DNA of 51,231 bases from Phycisphaerales bacterium (GCA_020352215.1 CP070675.1:4164330-4215560); one strand, 5' to 3'. Shown: positions 17,445-25,577, counted from the stretch's first letter. Made by a program: numbers and translations. The notes: a model not told the origin generated them from the sequence alone.

Positions 17445-17731
17445 TCAATCAAAATAGGGTTTACGGATCACCTTTCCTGTTCTGTCGAATTGAACGTCGA
17501 GAATTATACTCCAACGGGGCCTATCGAGGTAACGCCACGGCTGTCGTCCCGCTTACGATGTGGCTCTCCAAGGATGGTAATTACCTCGCGTTCCGACATC
17601 CCAGGTTCGATCTTGGCGATCTCCTCCGAACCGAAGCGAGGAAATGCCACGTGCCACCAAACGACTGCTCCAATGGCAGCCACGACAGCCGCAAAGAACA
17701 CGCAAAGCAAGAGCCTCTTCTGGTGGGTCAT
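17445..17731 (-). pseudogene. BamE/SmpA-like gene with a frameshift near 17540
   Basis: The first frame (start ATG 17731 with GGAG nine bases upstream; an ATG at 17746 is also possible) encodes a membrane helix and IAKIEPGMSEREVITILGEP, then ends early at 17504. Shifted by one base, the next frame reads QPWRYLDRPRW, SIILDVQFDRTGKVIRKPYFD and stops at 17445. That is the expected C-terminal strand (VQFD..GKV) of the family. The intact protein would be about 95 aa. Either a real indel has inactivated the gene or the sequence has an error near 17535-17550. Confidence 0.65.
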
Positions 17732-17790
17732 TCCCGTTTTCTCCATCTCTAAATCACGGCTGACTACTAATTATACGGTTTCCGCACCAC

Positions 17791-17896
17791 ACTCCAAGTC
17801 TCTCGTCGTCCATAGGGCGTTTGCCTGCGGATCACGACTGAAAGGCCCACCGGCTCACACTCAACGTGTCAGGTGGAGCGGTTGGTCCGCGGTTCA
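17791..17896. repeat. Intergenic repeat, copy A
   Basis: Shares with copy B (18613-18701) the order ACTCCAAG..CT.TCGTCGT.CATAGGG, TGCC, CACCGGC and finally GCGGTTCA. It overlaps the last codons of the 17869-18609 gene. No transposase or CRISPR spacing is present. Confidence 0.55.
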
Positions 17897-18609
17897 GCTT
17901 TTGAGCAACTGCTTGTTTGTCTCCGCCTGATCTTGACCGACGACCGTTGTGTCCGGAGAGCGGCCGCGAACAACGCCACTCCAATTAGGGCCATCAGAGC
18001 GGTGTCCGATAGTCTGCAGCCGGCAATGGGGTATCCCTTCAGGGACCCCCATGTCCGTACTAGTAGTGTCGGACCAAACTCATTTACGGCCTCATTTGGC
18101 TGTTCTATCGTGGCGACGAGTGAATACTGGGTTCCGGGCTCAAGTGGGGATAAGCCCCAAGCGCGCTGGTAGTAGACGTGATCTCCCCTGGCCCACGCCT
18201 TGAGATCAGAGGCACACACGGTCCCTTCCGCCAACACGTCGCCCGCACGAAGAAGTTGCCAAGACATCTCAAAACTCTTTCCGGCGAGGGATCTTTCAGT
18301 AACCTCGCGAGGCAAGAATTTGTTTTCCCCACGGTACTTGGCCAGATCTCCCCGCAGTGGAGCACGCAGAGTAAACCGGGCGGAATGTGACCTAAAGACG
18401 ACAGGTAGAAACGTCGTGAAGAGAGTCCTCTCTTCGCTGAGGTCGATCGTGAGCTTTGCCGCCCAGGCATTGATCTTGCTCTCAGACCACCTCACCACCG
18501 AAGCGTATGTTTGAATACCGATCGCCAGGGCGAGGACTAATATCCCAAGCACGCACAGGACCGTCGCTCGAATTATGCAGATTTGTCGTAGCCATTTCGC
18601 GATCCGCAT
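17869..18609 (-). CDS. Membrane-anchored hypothetical protein (two helices)
   Basis: The start is placed at ATG 18609 (RIAKWLRQICIIR) after GGAGTG; the longer frame to 18672 runs through an intergenic repeat. A first helix (ATVLCVLGILVLALAIGIQTY) is followed by a roughly 150-residue extracytoplasmic domain of beta-rich character (SARFTLRAPLRGDL; YSLVATIEQPNEAV) and a last helix (DTALMALIGVALFAAAL) with a basic Arg/Lys-rich tail. The C-terminus lies inside repeat copy A, so the true end may have been altered. No family is recognised. Confidence 0.65.
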   Translation of the reverse strand: MRIAKWLRQICIIRATVLCVLGILVLALAIGIQTYASVVRWSESKINAWAAKLTIDLSEERTLFTTFLPVVFRSHSARFTLRAPLRGDLAKYRGENKFLPREVTERSLAGKSFEMSWQLLRAGDVLAEGTVCASDLKAWARGDHVYYQRAWGLSPLEPGTQYSLVATIEQPNEAVNEFGPTLLVRTWGSLKGYPIAGCRLSDTALMALIGVALFAAALRTQRSSVKIRRRQTSSCSKAEPRTNRST

Positions 18610-18612
18610 AGC

Positions 18613-18701
18613 ACTCCAAGCCTTTCGTCGTTCATAGGGAATCTGCCCCCTGACCGCGAACGAGAAGCTCACCGGCGCGTCGGTGGTCGGTTAGCGGTTC
18701 A
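18613..18701. repeat. Intergenic repeat, copy B
   Basis: Diverged partner of copy A (17791-17896), lying between a GNAT gene stop and the start of the next gene on the minus strand. The shared blocks ACTCCAAG, TCGTCGT.CATAGGG, CACCGGC and GCGGTTCA occur in the same order and nearly the same spacing. Confidence 0.55.
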
Positions 18702-19176
18702 ATTCCTTTTTCATTATGGAAATCCATTGGTCGCAATACTGCGTCCTCTCAAGCAGTGACCATCCCAATCTCGAATAGAGCCTTTCAGCCGACGGTGTCC
18801 ACAGATATAGCTCGGACAAGCCGAGCTGCCTCGCCTCTTCCAGCAGTCTGGCCACGAGTAGTGAACCCACTCCATTGTCTCGAAACTCACGCAGCACGTA
18901 AAGGCCTGCTAACCACGGAGAGAACTGGGGTCTTATGTCAAGATCATGCGGCTTGATGGCGCCGGTGCCAATCACCTGGCTGCGGTAAACGGCAACGAGC
19001 GCCAGCGGAATAGAATCGGTATTCGCTTTTGCTCGCATATACGCAGTCACCTGCTCAGCAGTCCTGCCCGTGGCCTCATAGAATTGCTGCCACTCTTGCC
19101 AAAAAAGATCGGCGAGGCGAGGAATGCATGACTGATGATGCTTCAGGTAGTCGATCCGGATAAGTCCAAGATCCAT
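18691..19176 (-). CDS. GNAT-family N-acetyltransferase
   Basis: 161 aa with the GNAT core: a beta strand LALVAVYRSQVIGTGAIKPHD, then LAGLYVLREFRDNGVGSLLVARLLEEA containing the acetyl-CoA-binding (R/Q)xxGxG/A loop (RDNGVGS), and the C-terminal LSELYLWTPSAERLYSRLGW. It transfers an acetyl group from acetyl-CoA to an amine; the substrate is not predictable. Upstream of its start lies GCGTTAGGC, discussed as an attC-like remnant. It is one of three GNAT genes in the cluster. Confidence 0.9.
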   Translation of the reverse strand: MDLGLIRIDYLKHHQSCIPRLADLFWQEWQQFYEATGRTAEQVTAYMRAKANTDSIPLALVAVYRSQVIGTGAIKPHDLDIRPQFSPWLAGLYVLREFRDNGVGSLLVARLLEEARQLGLSELYLWTPSAERLYSRLGWSLLERTQYCDQWISIMKKELNR

Positions 19177-19269
19177 AGTGCCATGCCTAACGCAGAGGCT
19201 CGCCTGTGGCGATGAGGTGGGGCAGGATTGGCGTCGGATATAGCGTTTTGTCGGCCCGTATACCCTTCA

Positions 19270-20058
19270 CTATTTCCTCTGAACATTGAATTCGGCGTAT
19301 GTGGCGACTTTCTCAAATCCCAGCTTCTCGTAGCACGACAGGGCGGGGATGTTGTCGGATTTGACATTCAAGCCGATGTGGCTGACTTGCCTGGACAGAG
19401 ATTTACAGAGCTTCGCTGTGACTCTCTTGGCGTAACCTTTGCCCCTGTATGAGGGCAGTGTGGCAATGTTCCCCAGTGCCGCCACCTTGTATTTGGCGGA
19501 ATGGACATGGACTCCGGCAACGCTGATCAGAGCTGTATCTTTCCGTACGCCAAAGTACTGGCCGGTTTCCAGCATTCGACCGTCGAACCAGTTGCCGGGA
19601 TAGCTCTGCTCGTAGAACGTCTCAATATCGTCCAAATCCGCTCTGCTCAGGCTGACAACTCCCGAGCAATCGTATTTGGAGATAGCAGTCTTGTCACGCA
19701 GGGCCATCTTGTAGTGCTCACCATGTGGATCGAGATCATAGTCGTCGAGCAGGACAGCCTCAACGCGCGGACTCAGGTGCGCATGGAACCGTTCGGGAAG
19801 AAGGTGCCTTATGGACCCCACCAACTCCTTCATGACATCGCATTCGTCGGAAAGTGCAACGAGCGTAGGCGGTGACTTGCCCTCATAAAGCAGGGCTACC
19901 GCGTCAATATAGCCGCCGGTATTCAAGCCGTACCACGTTGTATATGGCCAGAAGAAATCATCTAAGTCACCAATGCAGTAGATATAAAGGTAGACATTCC
20001 TTCGCAGGAACTGCTCTATTTCTTCCCTGTCGTCCAAACACAAAAAAGTCATCGGCAT
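19270..20058 (-). CDS. GNAT-family N-acetyltransferase with N-terminal extension
   Basis: 262 aa. The N-terminal half (FLCLDDREEIEQFLRRNVYLYIYCIGDLDDFFWPYTTWYG) matches the GNAT extension domain seen in two-domain acetyltransferases. The C-terminal half has the acetyl-CoA site in VAALGNIATLPSYRGKGYAKRV (RGKGYA) followed by IGLNVKSDNIPALSCYEKLGFE, a textbook GNAT end. It is cytoplasmic and catalyses acetyl-CoA-dependent N-acetylation; the substrate is unknown. Confidence 0.92.
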   Translation of the reverse strand: MPMTFLCLDDREEIEQFLRRNVYLYIYCIGDLDDFFWPYTTWYGLNTGGYIDAVALLYEGKSPPTLVALSDECDVMKELVGSIRHLLPERFHAHLSPRVEAVLLDDYDLDPHGEHYKMALRDKTAISKYDCSGVVSLSRADLDDIETFYEQSYPGNWFDGRMLETGQYFGVRKDTALISVAGVHVHSAKYKVAALGNIATLPSYRGKGYAKRVTAKLCKSLSRQVSHIGLNVKSDNIPALSCYEKLGFEKVATYAEFNVQRK

Positions 20059-20172
20059 TTTCTCTTTCTGGCTGTTCTATGCAATCTGGCTGCCGATCAT
20101 ATGGTTTCCGTATAACAGGAACGTCCAGTGAACAGGTGGCTCCGATGCGGTTCGCTGAGATGCGGTGTTTGC

Positions 20173-20562
20173 TCACGGCGACCGCTTCTGCTCACTGTGA
20201 TCCTTTGCGAAACACTCTCGGTGATAATATACGTCAAGTGACTTGTTATAGTAGAGTCCGGCCTTTGGGACGACCTTTCTGCATCCGAGACACATTGCCT
20301 CTCCTTCCGCGTCCCGAAGGACCCTGAACTCGCCGACCACAGTTTTGACTACATCAGCTTCGCTGGTGTCGCTGGACAAACTGAGCAGCCTTTCAATCTT
20401 GGAAATACGTTCAAGAATCCTCGACAGAGACAGAAGAACAATCCCAACTATGAATAGGATGGGAACGAACGGCAGAAGTCCAGGGTCTCCAACGCAAAGC
20501 ACGAGACATACTACAGCTAAGATTATGAATATGTGACCTGACACTCCCAGGACTGCCTGCAT
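20173..20562 (-). CDS. Membrane protein with C-terminal CxxC zinc-like domain
   Basis: Two N-terminal helices (FIILAVVCLVLCVG and LLPFVPILFIVGIVLLSL) are followed by a short coiled stretch (RILERISKIERLLSL) and a cytoplasmic domain with CLGCRKVVPKAGLYYNKSLDVYYHREC. The pattern CxxC-x(n)-YHxxC looks like a LIM or zinc-ribbon-type metal site. 129 aa. Function unknown. Confidence 0.7.
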   Translation of the reverse strand: MQAVLGVSGHIFIILAVVCLVLCVGDPGLLPFVPILFIVGIVLLSLSRILERISKIERLLSLSSDTSEADVVKTVVGEFRVLRDAEGEAMCLGCRKVVPKAGLYYNKSLDVYYHRECFAKDHSEQKRSP

Positions 20563-20646
20563 GATAATTTCCTTCTGAAAGCAAACACTCGGAATCAGTG
20601 AGGCGGCAGCGCCGGCACCATTGCCTGAAACAACTCGCTGGGCACG

Positions 20647-21315
20647 TCACGGCAGTTGACTTCGGGTCCCGCCTGCCGGCTCTCGGGACTTCTTATTCCG
20701 GCCGCGATACGCCAGTATGGCCGCGCCTCGCGTTAGCCAGTACTGCAGCAGCATTAGCACACCGCACAGGATCAGAATTAAGCCTATTCCCGCCGGACCG
20801 GAATAAGGCACCCCGGTGGCTTCCACGAGCGACCTTGCAATCTGTTCTTCGCCGGCGAAAAGTGCAAGAAACCCAACCGGCAGTGCCACCGCTCCCACCA
20901 CGCCGGCAGCGAGTAGTGCCACCCGGCGAGAAGCAGCCGCGAATGCCTCGGGTTCTCTTGCTGCATGATGACTTCGTCGTCCCACATAAAGGCCTGCGAC
21001 TACTCCCAAAGCGAGGTTGCCGATCGGTACGCCCATAAACATTGCAATCGAAAACAGCGAGCAGATCAGGAAAAGGGAAACCATCAACGCCATGTTGGCT
21101 CGGTAGAAGCCTCTTACCCACCTGCGCACACAACAGATATCTATCACGATTCCAGCAAGAATGCTTGCGATGAGTAAGGCAATGACTGCACTATCGGGGA
21201 TTCTGTCAAGCGCCAATATTATGACACAGAACCAGCACAGAATCAACAGCAGCAGCGGCGTGGCGACCGCAAGGGTCGAACCAATAACAAACGATTCCAA
21301 TCTATTCATGTCCAT
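20647..21315 (-). CDS. Multi-pass membrane protein (222 aa)
   Basis: About six membrane helices, starting with LAVATPLLLLILCWFCVIILAL and VIALLIASILAGIVIDICCV, then two helices near residue 80-110, one near 135-155 and a last one GLILILCGVLMLLQYWL. The C-terminus is basic. No motif of a known transporter family is visible. It is a standalone gene in the accessory run. Confidence 0.7.
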   Translation of the reverse strand: MDMNRLESFVIGSTLAVATPLLLLILCWFCVIILALDRIPDSAVIALLIASILAGIVIDICCVRRWVRGFYRANMALMVSLFLICSLFSIAMFMGVPIGNLALGVVAGLYVGRRSHHAAREPEAFAAASRRVALLAAGVVGAVALPVGFLALFAGEEQIARSLVEATGVPYSGPAGIGLILILCGVLMLLQYWLTRGAAILAYRGRNKKSREPAGGTRSQLP

Positions 21316-21345
21316 GTCCCAAACTGTACCCTGTTGTTCGGCGCG

Positions 21346-21858
21346 TCACATGGCTTCGGCGAATTCCGGCCGATACCTGGCTACTCCCGAAATGCCGTCC
21401 ATCTCGGATTCATCGAGCACCAATATCATGAACGCCTCATCCGGCACTTCCCACTCGCTTCGAATCCCGTAGCGACTCGCGGGCTCGAAGCCAAAACGAG
21501 GGTAGTATTCTACATGGCCCAGAACAATTATGAAAGGAGATCGCCTGCTCTTCAGTCTGGCAATCCCCGCCCGGATCAGTTCCGAGCCTATTCCCTGACG
21601 CTGATATTCAGGCAGTACGGCCATTGGTGCCAGCCCCATTCCATGAGCCGTTCTGTCTTCGCTCTCTATTGTGGCGGGAGTGAAGAGAATGTGGCCGACT
21701 ATTGTGTCCGCCTCCGTAGCCACCAGCGACAGCAGTTCATTGCAGTTCTGCCGCAGCTTGTCCACGACATTGGCCTCTTGTGGTTGACCGAAGGCCCTAA
21801 TATTGACCTCACGGATTGCCTGACTATCCTGCGGCTGTTCTTGGCGAATACCAATCAT
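21346..21858 (-). CDS. YhbS-like GNAT N-acetyltransferase
   Basis: The start at ATG 21858 (IGIRQEQPQDSQAIREVN) overlaps the stop of the upstream gene as ATGA, a translational-coupling arrangement. It has the YhbS pattern: VVDKLRQNCNELLSLVA, GHILFTPATI, GLAPMAVLPEYQRQGIGSELIRAG (acetyl-CoA loop QRQGIG) and FIIVLGHVEYYPRFGF. 170 aa. Cytoplasmic acetyltransferase of unknown substrate. Confidence 0.93.
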   Translation of the reverse strand: MIGIRQEQPQDSQAIREVNIRAFGQPQEANVVDKLRQNCNELLSLVATEADTIVGHILFTPATIESEDRTAHGMGLAPMAVLPEYQRQGIGSELIRAGIARLKSRRSPFIIVLGHVEYYPRFGFEPASRYGIRSEWEVPDEAFMILVLDESEMDGISGVARYRPEFAEAM

Positions 21859-22109
21859 CCCATAATCTTCTCGATCAGGTGCGCCTCCAAGATGACGCAT
21901 CCAATGGACAAGAGGACCCAAAAGCCAAGCTTCATTTCAGCCCAGCAATCATCCCAGTACTCTCCCTTGAACAAGGACCACAGATCGGGCGTAAACCAGA
22001 ACCGTATTGCCTCCCAGAAATCATCCCAAGTCCTGAACAGCACCCAGCCGATCCCAAAGTATACCGGGACATTGACGACCGCAAGTATGATCCATCCGGC
22101 CGGTGTCAT
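21855..22109 (-). CDS. Small two-helix membrane protein, coupled to a GNAT gene
   Basis: 84 aa starting at ATG 22109: GWIILAVVNVPVYFGIGWVLF is the first helix, then an aromatic, acidic loop (RTWDDFWEAIRFWFTPDLW, KGEYWDDCWAEMK) and a second helix (LGFWVLLSIGCVILEAHLI). The Trp/Asp-rich loop is protein-like and distinctive. Its TGA overlaps the ATG of the GNAT gene. A longer upstream frame (to 22226) overlaps the FG-GAP gene and is not favoured. Function unknown. Confidence 0.65.
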   Translation of the reverse strand: MTPAGWIILAVVNVPVYFGIGWVLFRTWDDFWEAIRFWFTPDLWSLFKGEYWDDCWAEMKLGFWVLLSIGCVILEAHLIEKIMG

Positions 22110-22189
22110 TTCATCTTCAACTCGATAGTTGCACGCGCCACGGTTTGTCCGCGACCAAGAAATCTCGCTGAGGAATCTTCCGGCCGCAT

Positions 22190-23545
22190 CTAATCTGCTC
22201 TTGTACGCAGGAACAGCCAGACCCATCCGTGAGTTTCGTACTCGCGGGGCAGTCTGGCACGCAGGTTCTCCTGGCGTTGGCGAATCTCCTCCATCTCTTT
22301 CTGGATTCGCTCGAGTTCCTCCTCTGTTCGCGCGCGTGATGGGCCGTGCAGCTTCTCAGCCAACTCTCCGTAACGCTTTCTGAGCGGCTCCAGCTCCTTA
22401 CGGATCCGGTCATATTCAGCCTCCTGCTCAGGCGTAGGGTCGGCAAGGTCGGGCTTCTGGCTGGCGCGATCACCGACGAGTAGATCGAGCCAGCCGTCAC
22501 CGTTCCAATCGGCAACGCAGATCTTCGACCGGGTTCCCCTACGCACATCCTTGGGGGACTGCGCTCCGGTGGCGCTCTCACCGGGCGGCACGAGCTGGAC
22601 GGCCGAAGCCAATTCCGGCGATCGCGCAGAGCCTGTGTTGCGAAACAGCCGAACGCTGCCGTCGTCGGCGCCAACGAGCAGATCGAGGTCGCTGTCACCA
22701 TCCCAGTCGGCGGTAAACGGCCCGGCACTTCTTTCGACATCTATCGGTTTGCCGCCGACCTGGATCTGCTTTTCCTTGCCGAAGGCGTATGACTCCGGCG
22801 TCCCCGCGTTGGGCACCAGGAAGACCTTGCCGCGTATGTCGCCTATTATCAGGTCGTAGTCGCCGTCGCCATCCCAGTCGGTAACATGGGCCGCCGAGGC
22901 CGTGCCCGTAATCCCGATCGGCCTCTCCGGCGTACTCTCGAACCGTTGGCCATGGTAATTGACGAATATCCCCTCGGGTGTGTACTCGAACTTGGCGTTT
23001 CCGGCAATGAGCATCATGTTGTTCATGCCGTCCAAGAAAGCCATACTGCGGGACTCCTCTCGAATCCCGCCGCCGATGTTGATGATCTTGCCGTCCTTGT
23101 CCTTGATTATCTCGGGGGCTGCAAATGAACCGTCCGCCCTGCCCCGGAACAAGAATATCTCGCCGGGCCAAGAGCCGGAGATGATGTCACGGTATCCGTC
23201 GTTGTTAATGTCCACAACATGTGGACCGAATCCGATGCATCACCCGCTGGGCACGCGGCCGTCATCCTTGCCCTCCTTGAATTTGACCCCGGCCGCCAGC
23301 TTGGGTGAAGAGTTCGTGCCCTCATTGCGGTAGACCCAGAGGATACCGTCTCCGAACTGACCGACCAGCAGATCTTGAACTCCGTCCCCGTCAAAGTCGC
23401 AGACGAACGGTGCAGCGTGGCCTGCATCGGTGTCGATCGGCTCCCCGGCCGCCTCGATCCTGACCGGCGGCGCCAAGTCCGGCGCCAAAGCGGCGCCTTC
23501 AGCCGGGATCAGTCCCGCCAAAACAAATAGAAATGTTCTCAGCAT
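22190..23545 (-). CDS. FG-GAP/VCBS repeat secreted protein interrupted by one in-frame UGA (possible selenoprotein)
   Basis: The start at ATG 23545 has GAGGAG nine bases upstream and a signal peptide (RTFLFVLAGLIPAEGAALA). FG-GAP/VCBS beta-propeller blades follow: FVCDFDGDGVQDLLVGQFGDG, VDINNDGYRDIISGSWPGEI, VTDWDGDGDYDLIIGDI, TADWDGDSDLDLLVGAD and VADWNGDGWLDLLVGD. A helical, charged segment (RIRKELEPLRKRYGELAEK) and LPREYETHGWVWLF end it. Codon 102 is TGA (23242-23240) within VPSG-stop-CIGFG, and the same frame continues for 349 more codons with intact blades. Total 451 residues if UGA is decoded. Options are selenocysteine, a disabling point mutation, or a sequence error. The C-terminal part could also be expressed from the GTG at 23215. 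Confidence 0.85.
23210..23226 (-). promoter_or_regulatory. SECIS-like hairpin after the in-frame UGA
   Basis: On the coding strand GTCCACA-TGT-TGTGGAC is a perfect 7-bp stem with a three-base loop, beginning 13 nt after the UGA, with the loop 20 nt from it. The second loop base is G. A small apical loop with an early G, 16-37 nt past UGA, is what published descriptions of bacterial SECIS elements require. It lies inside coding sequence, as bacterial SECIS elements do. Confidence 0.45.
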
Positions 23546-23906
23546 AACTCGTGCTCCTCTATGTGGCACATCTGCCTATCGATGAAAGTCACAACCTGAG
23601 ATTGTATATCTTTTGGCAGCGATGCCAAACCTATCGTTTCCCATGTTATCGTCTGATCAGCAGCGCACAGAATGAGTGGGGCCGCGCGGAGCAGCAGCTT
23701 GCGTCTATTCATTAGCCAACCCACCATCAATCTCCCTTCCAACCACTGTTTATATGGTTTCGGCATAGATGCCCGACTCGCATTGTCATGTCGAGCCCGT
23801 TCGAGACATCCGGTCACACACTTTGCTCGTTCTATGTGACGGCTTGGTTGTGATAGAAGTCACTGCGATACTGTTACAAATGTTCGCTCACTTGACTTGG
23901 GCCTGC
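23546..23906. other. Intergenic region, no supported gene
   Basis: It carries the ribosome site of the FG-GAP gene. A minus-strand frame (NRRKLLLRAAPLILCAADQTI...) overlaps the FG-GAP start but has no ribosome site or family resemblance. Nothing else is seen. Confidence 0.35.
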
Positions 23907-24311
23907 TCAAGCGAGTGGTCGGGCGTTTTTCTGTTGTTGGCTTGAGCGGCGAAGCAGGAAGGAGGCCATAGAGAGAAATCCCGGCGCTGCGATAAGTGCG
24001 AAGGACGGCCCGCGCGGCAGTCTGCCGTTGAACAGCCCGAGTGCTGCATAGAATCCGAAGAAGCTCGCCAAGCAGATGATGCCCCCCAAGCCCTCCCACC
24101 GCCAAGCCAGTAGTATGCCCAGACAGACTCCGAAGGGGAACAGAGCGAGTCCGACGACATCCCGCGCCGAGGTTGGCGGCGTCGCGTGCGGAAATAGGAC
24201 CTCGCCTGCGAACATAACTGCGACGAACAGCAGTACCGGAATGCTCCAGATCCTTGCGACCCACCGGATGACCACAGCCGCCCGGCGCCTGCGAGTTGCT
24301 TCGCATGCCAT
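23907..24311 (-). CDS. Four-helix membrane protein (134 aa), paralogue of the 27.4-kb fragment
   Basis: A perfect AAGGAGG precedes the ATG at 24311. Basic N-tail, then IRWVARIWSIPVLLFVAVMF, GLALFPFGVCLGILLAWRWEGLGG, ICLASFFGFYAALGLF and FALIAAPGFLSMASFLL. The LLAWRWEGLGG motif after helix 2 is characteristic of a widespread uncharacterised small membrane family. A repeat element with a hairpin (24388-24520) lies upstream, and a diverged copy lies upstream of the truncated paralogue at 27.4 kb. Function unknown. Confidence 0.8.
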   Translation of the reverse strand: MACEATRRRRAAVVIRWVARIWSIPVLLFVAVMFAGEVLFPHATPPTSARDVVGLALFPFGVCLGILLAWRWEGLGGIICLASFFGFYAALGLFNGRLPRGPSFALIAAPGFLSMASFLLRRSSQQQKNARPLA

Positions 24312-24387
24312 AAGTGACCTCCTTCTCAGACAACCAGCATGGGCTGACGACCACGCTGCGTTGCCGAATCTTGCCTTTTTCGTTTTG

Positions 24388-24520
24388 TCAAGACCCCGTC
24401 CGCGTCGGCGTCACGCCACCTCCGAGCGGCATCAGGGACAATCTCGCACAATAGCTGCAAATCAAGATGTCTCCGCTGCAGGAAATCTATGCTTAGCCGA
24501 CGGGATTTTCAAGAAAAAGA
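24388..24520. repeat. Hairpin-bearing repeat, copy C1
   Basis: About 130 bp resembling copy C2 (27566-27694) over its length; the shared AGCTGCAAATCAA and CGGGATT/GGGATT blocks are clear. It contains a hairpin: CCGC-G-TCGG (24400-24408), a 13-nt loop and CCGAGCGG (24422-24429). The equivalent stem in C2 differs at paired positions but still pairs. It lies about 80 bp upstream of the membrane gene start. Confidence 0.6.
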
Positions 24521-24725
24521 ATCCGTACAGCGAATACTAACGACTAAGTACCGGCGACTCACGACAGGCGCATTCTCCACCTGTCGCTCAGCGCTTGGCG
24601 TCGAGGTTTGCGAGGATTTCTTGGGCCAATTTCTTGGATTCCTCTGTTTCCATCTCCGAATCGACGACGGACCTTAAGTACGGCCGGGATTTCTCTGTGG
24701 CCACGCTGCGCGGCGTCCGGCTGTG

Positions 24726-25052
24726 TTAGCCTGGCAGCAGAAGAATGGAGCGGATTCTTCTGCGCTGGCAGCGCATCAGGTAGGCGATGAAGTCGCCTGT
24801 GATCCGGTCGGGGGTGCTTCGGCCTTTGGTGACGACTCTGGCCATGAGCGTCTTTGTCGGCGGATCCCATTCGAGGTTGATCGCTCCGGGGACCTCGGGG
24901 TCCAAGCTGTGCAGCTTGGACCAGCCCGGGTTGCGCCCCGACATCTTCTGACTCGACACGGCAAGGTCGTACTTTTCCAAACGCTTGTCGTTGGCGACCC
25001 CCTCACGGAGGCTCCCGCCGTGGTAGCAGGTCACTTCGATCACGGTCTGCAT
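24726..25052 (-). CDS. Hypothetical protein (108 aa) with an in-frame downstream extension
   Basis: The start is ATG 25052 with a GGAG close by. Beta-rich N-terminus (QTVIEVTCYHGGSL), KLHSLDPEVPGAINLEWDPPTK, then TLMARVVTKGRSTPDRITGDFIAYLM. No family is recognised. After its TAA (24728-24726) the same frame remains open for 45 codons to TGA 24588, and the last part (ATEKSRPYLRSVVDSEM, ETEESKKLAQEILANLDAKR) looks like real protein. This may be a second small gene from a GTG or a tail cut off by a stop. Confidence 0.65.
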   Translation of the reverse strand: MQTVIEVTCYHGGSLREGVANDKRLEKYDLAVSSQKMSGRNPGWSKLHSLDPEVPGAINLEWDPPTKTLMARVVTKGRSTPDRITGDFIAYLMRCQRRRIRSILLLPG

Positions 25053-25071
25053 TGCTCCGAATCCTTAAGTT

Positions 25072-25560
25072 TCAGTCCAATCGAAAAAACCTTATTGACA
25101 GGGGATAGGGCCATACTTGGCCACTGTTTGCTTTGACAGCGCCGATGATTGGGAATACTATTCCTAATGCTGCAAGCGCCAATAGCAACGGTATTCCGAT
25201 CAGGATCATAGACAATAGGGCGAAGGCAATCGCGAGTATGAATTCCGTTATGATCCAGTTGACGACGATTCTTCCGTGCAGGTCGATGATTTCGGACTCG
25301 TCCTTCTTCATCTGCCACAACACGATGGGGACAATCAGTCCGGCCAATGGAACGATATAACCGCAGAACTGTGACAGATGGAGAAACATCGACCACATGT
25401 TGACATCTGACGAGATATTATCCACAGCCTTGCCAAATCTCTCTCCCGCAGAAGGACCTTTCTGCAAGAGTGACTCCTTTGCCTTTTGATATTCATCCTC
25501 GGAGATAGCGCCTGTTTGCCTCAGATTGTTCAACTTCTCGATTTCATCTGCGATACCCAT
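25072..25560 (-). CDS. SHOCT plus DUF4870-like membrane protein
   Basis: Residues 1-35 form a SHOCT motif (IEKLNNLRQTGAISEDEYQKAKESLL). Then a DUF4870/Tic20-like domain of three to four helices: MFLHLSQFCGYIVPLAGLIVPIVLW, the short motif HGRIVVNWIITEFILAIAFALL, and LIGIPLLLALAALGIVFPIIGAVKANSG. 162 aa. The family is widespread and of unknown function; SHOCT may mediate oligomerisation. It lies 19 bp upstream of the 108-aa gene and is probably co-transcribed. Confidence 0.88.
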   Translation of the reverse strand: MGIADEIEKLNNLRQTGAISEDEYQKAKESLLQKGPSAGERFGKAVDNISSDVNMWSMFLHLSQFCGYIVPLAGLIVPIVLWQMKKDESEIIDLHGRIVVNWIITEFILAIAFALLSMILIGIPLLLALAALGIVFPIIGAVKANSGQVWPYPLSIRFFRLD

Positions 25561-25577
25561 TGGAAAACTCCTTGAGA

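Noticed and set aside
22190..23545. Genome-wide recoding of UGA
   Set aside because: Many intact genes here end in TGA (for example the oxidoreductase at 4673, the YhbS-like GNAT partner at 21855, the LolA-like gene at 42287).
23539..23817. 92-aa minus-strand frame upstream of the FG-GAP gene
   Set aside because: Overlaps the FG-GAP start, lacks a ribosome site and resembles nothing known.
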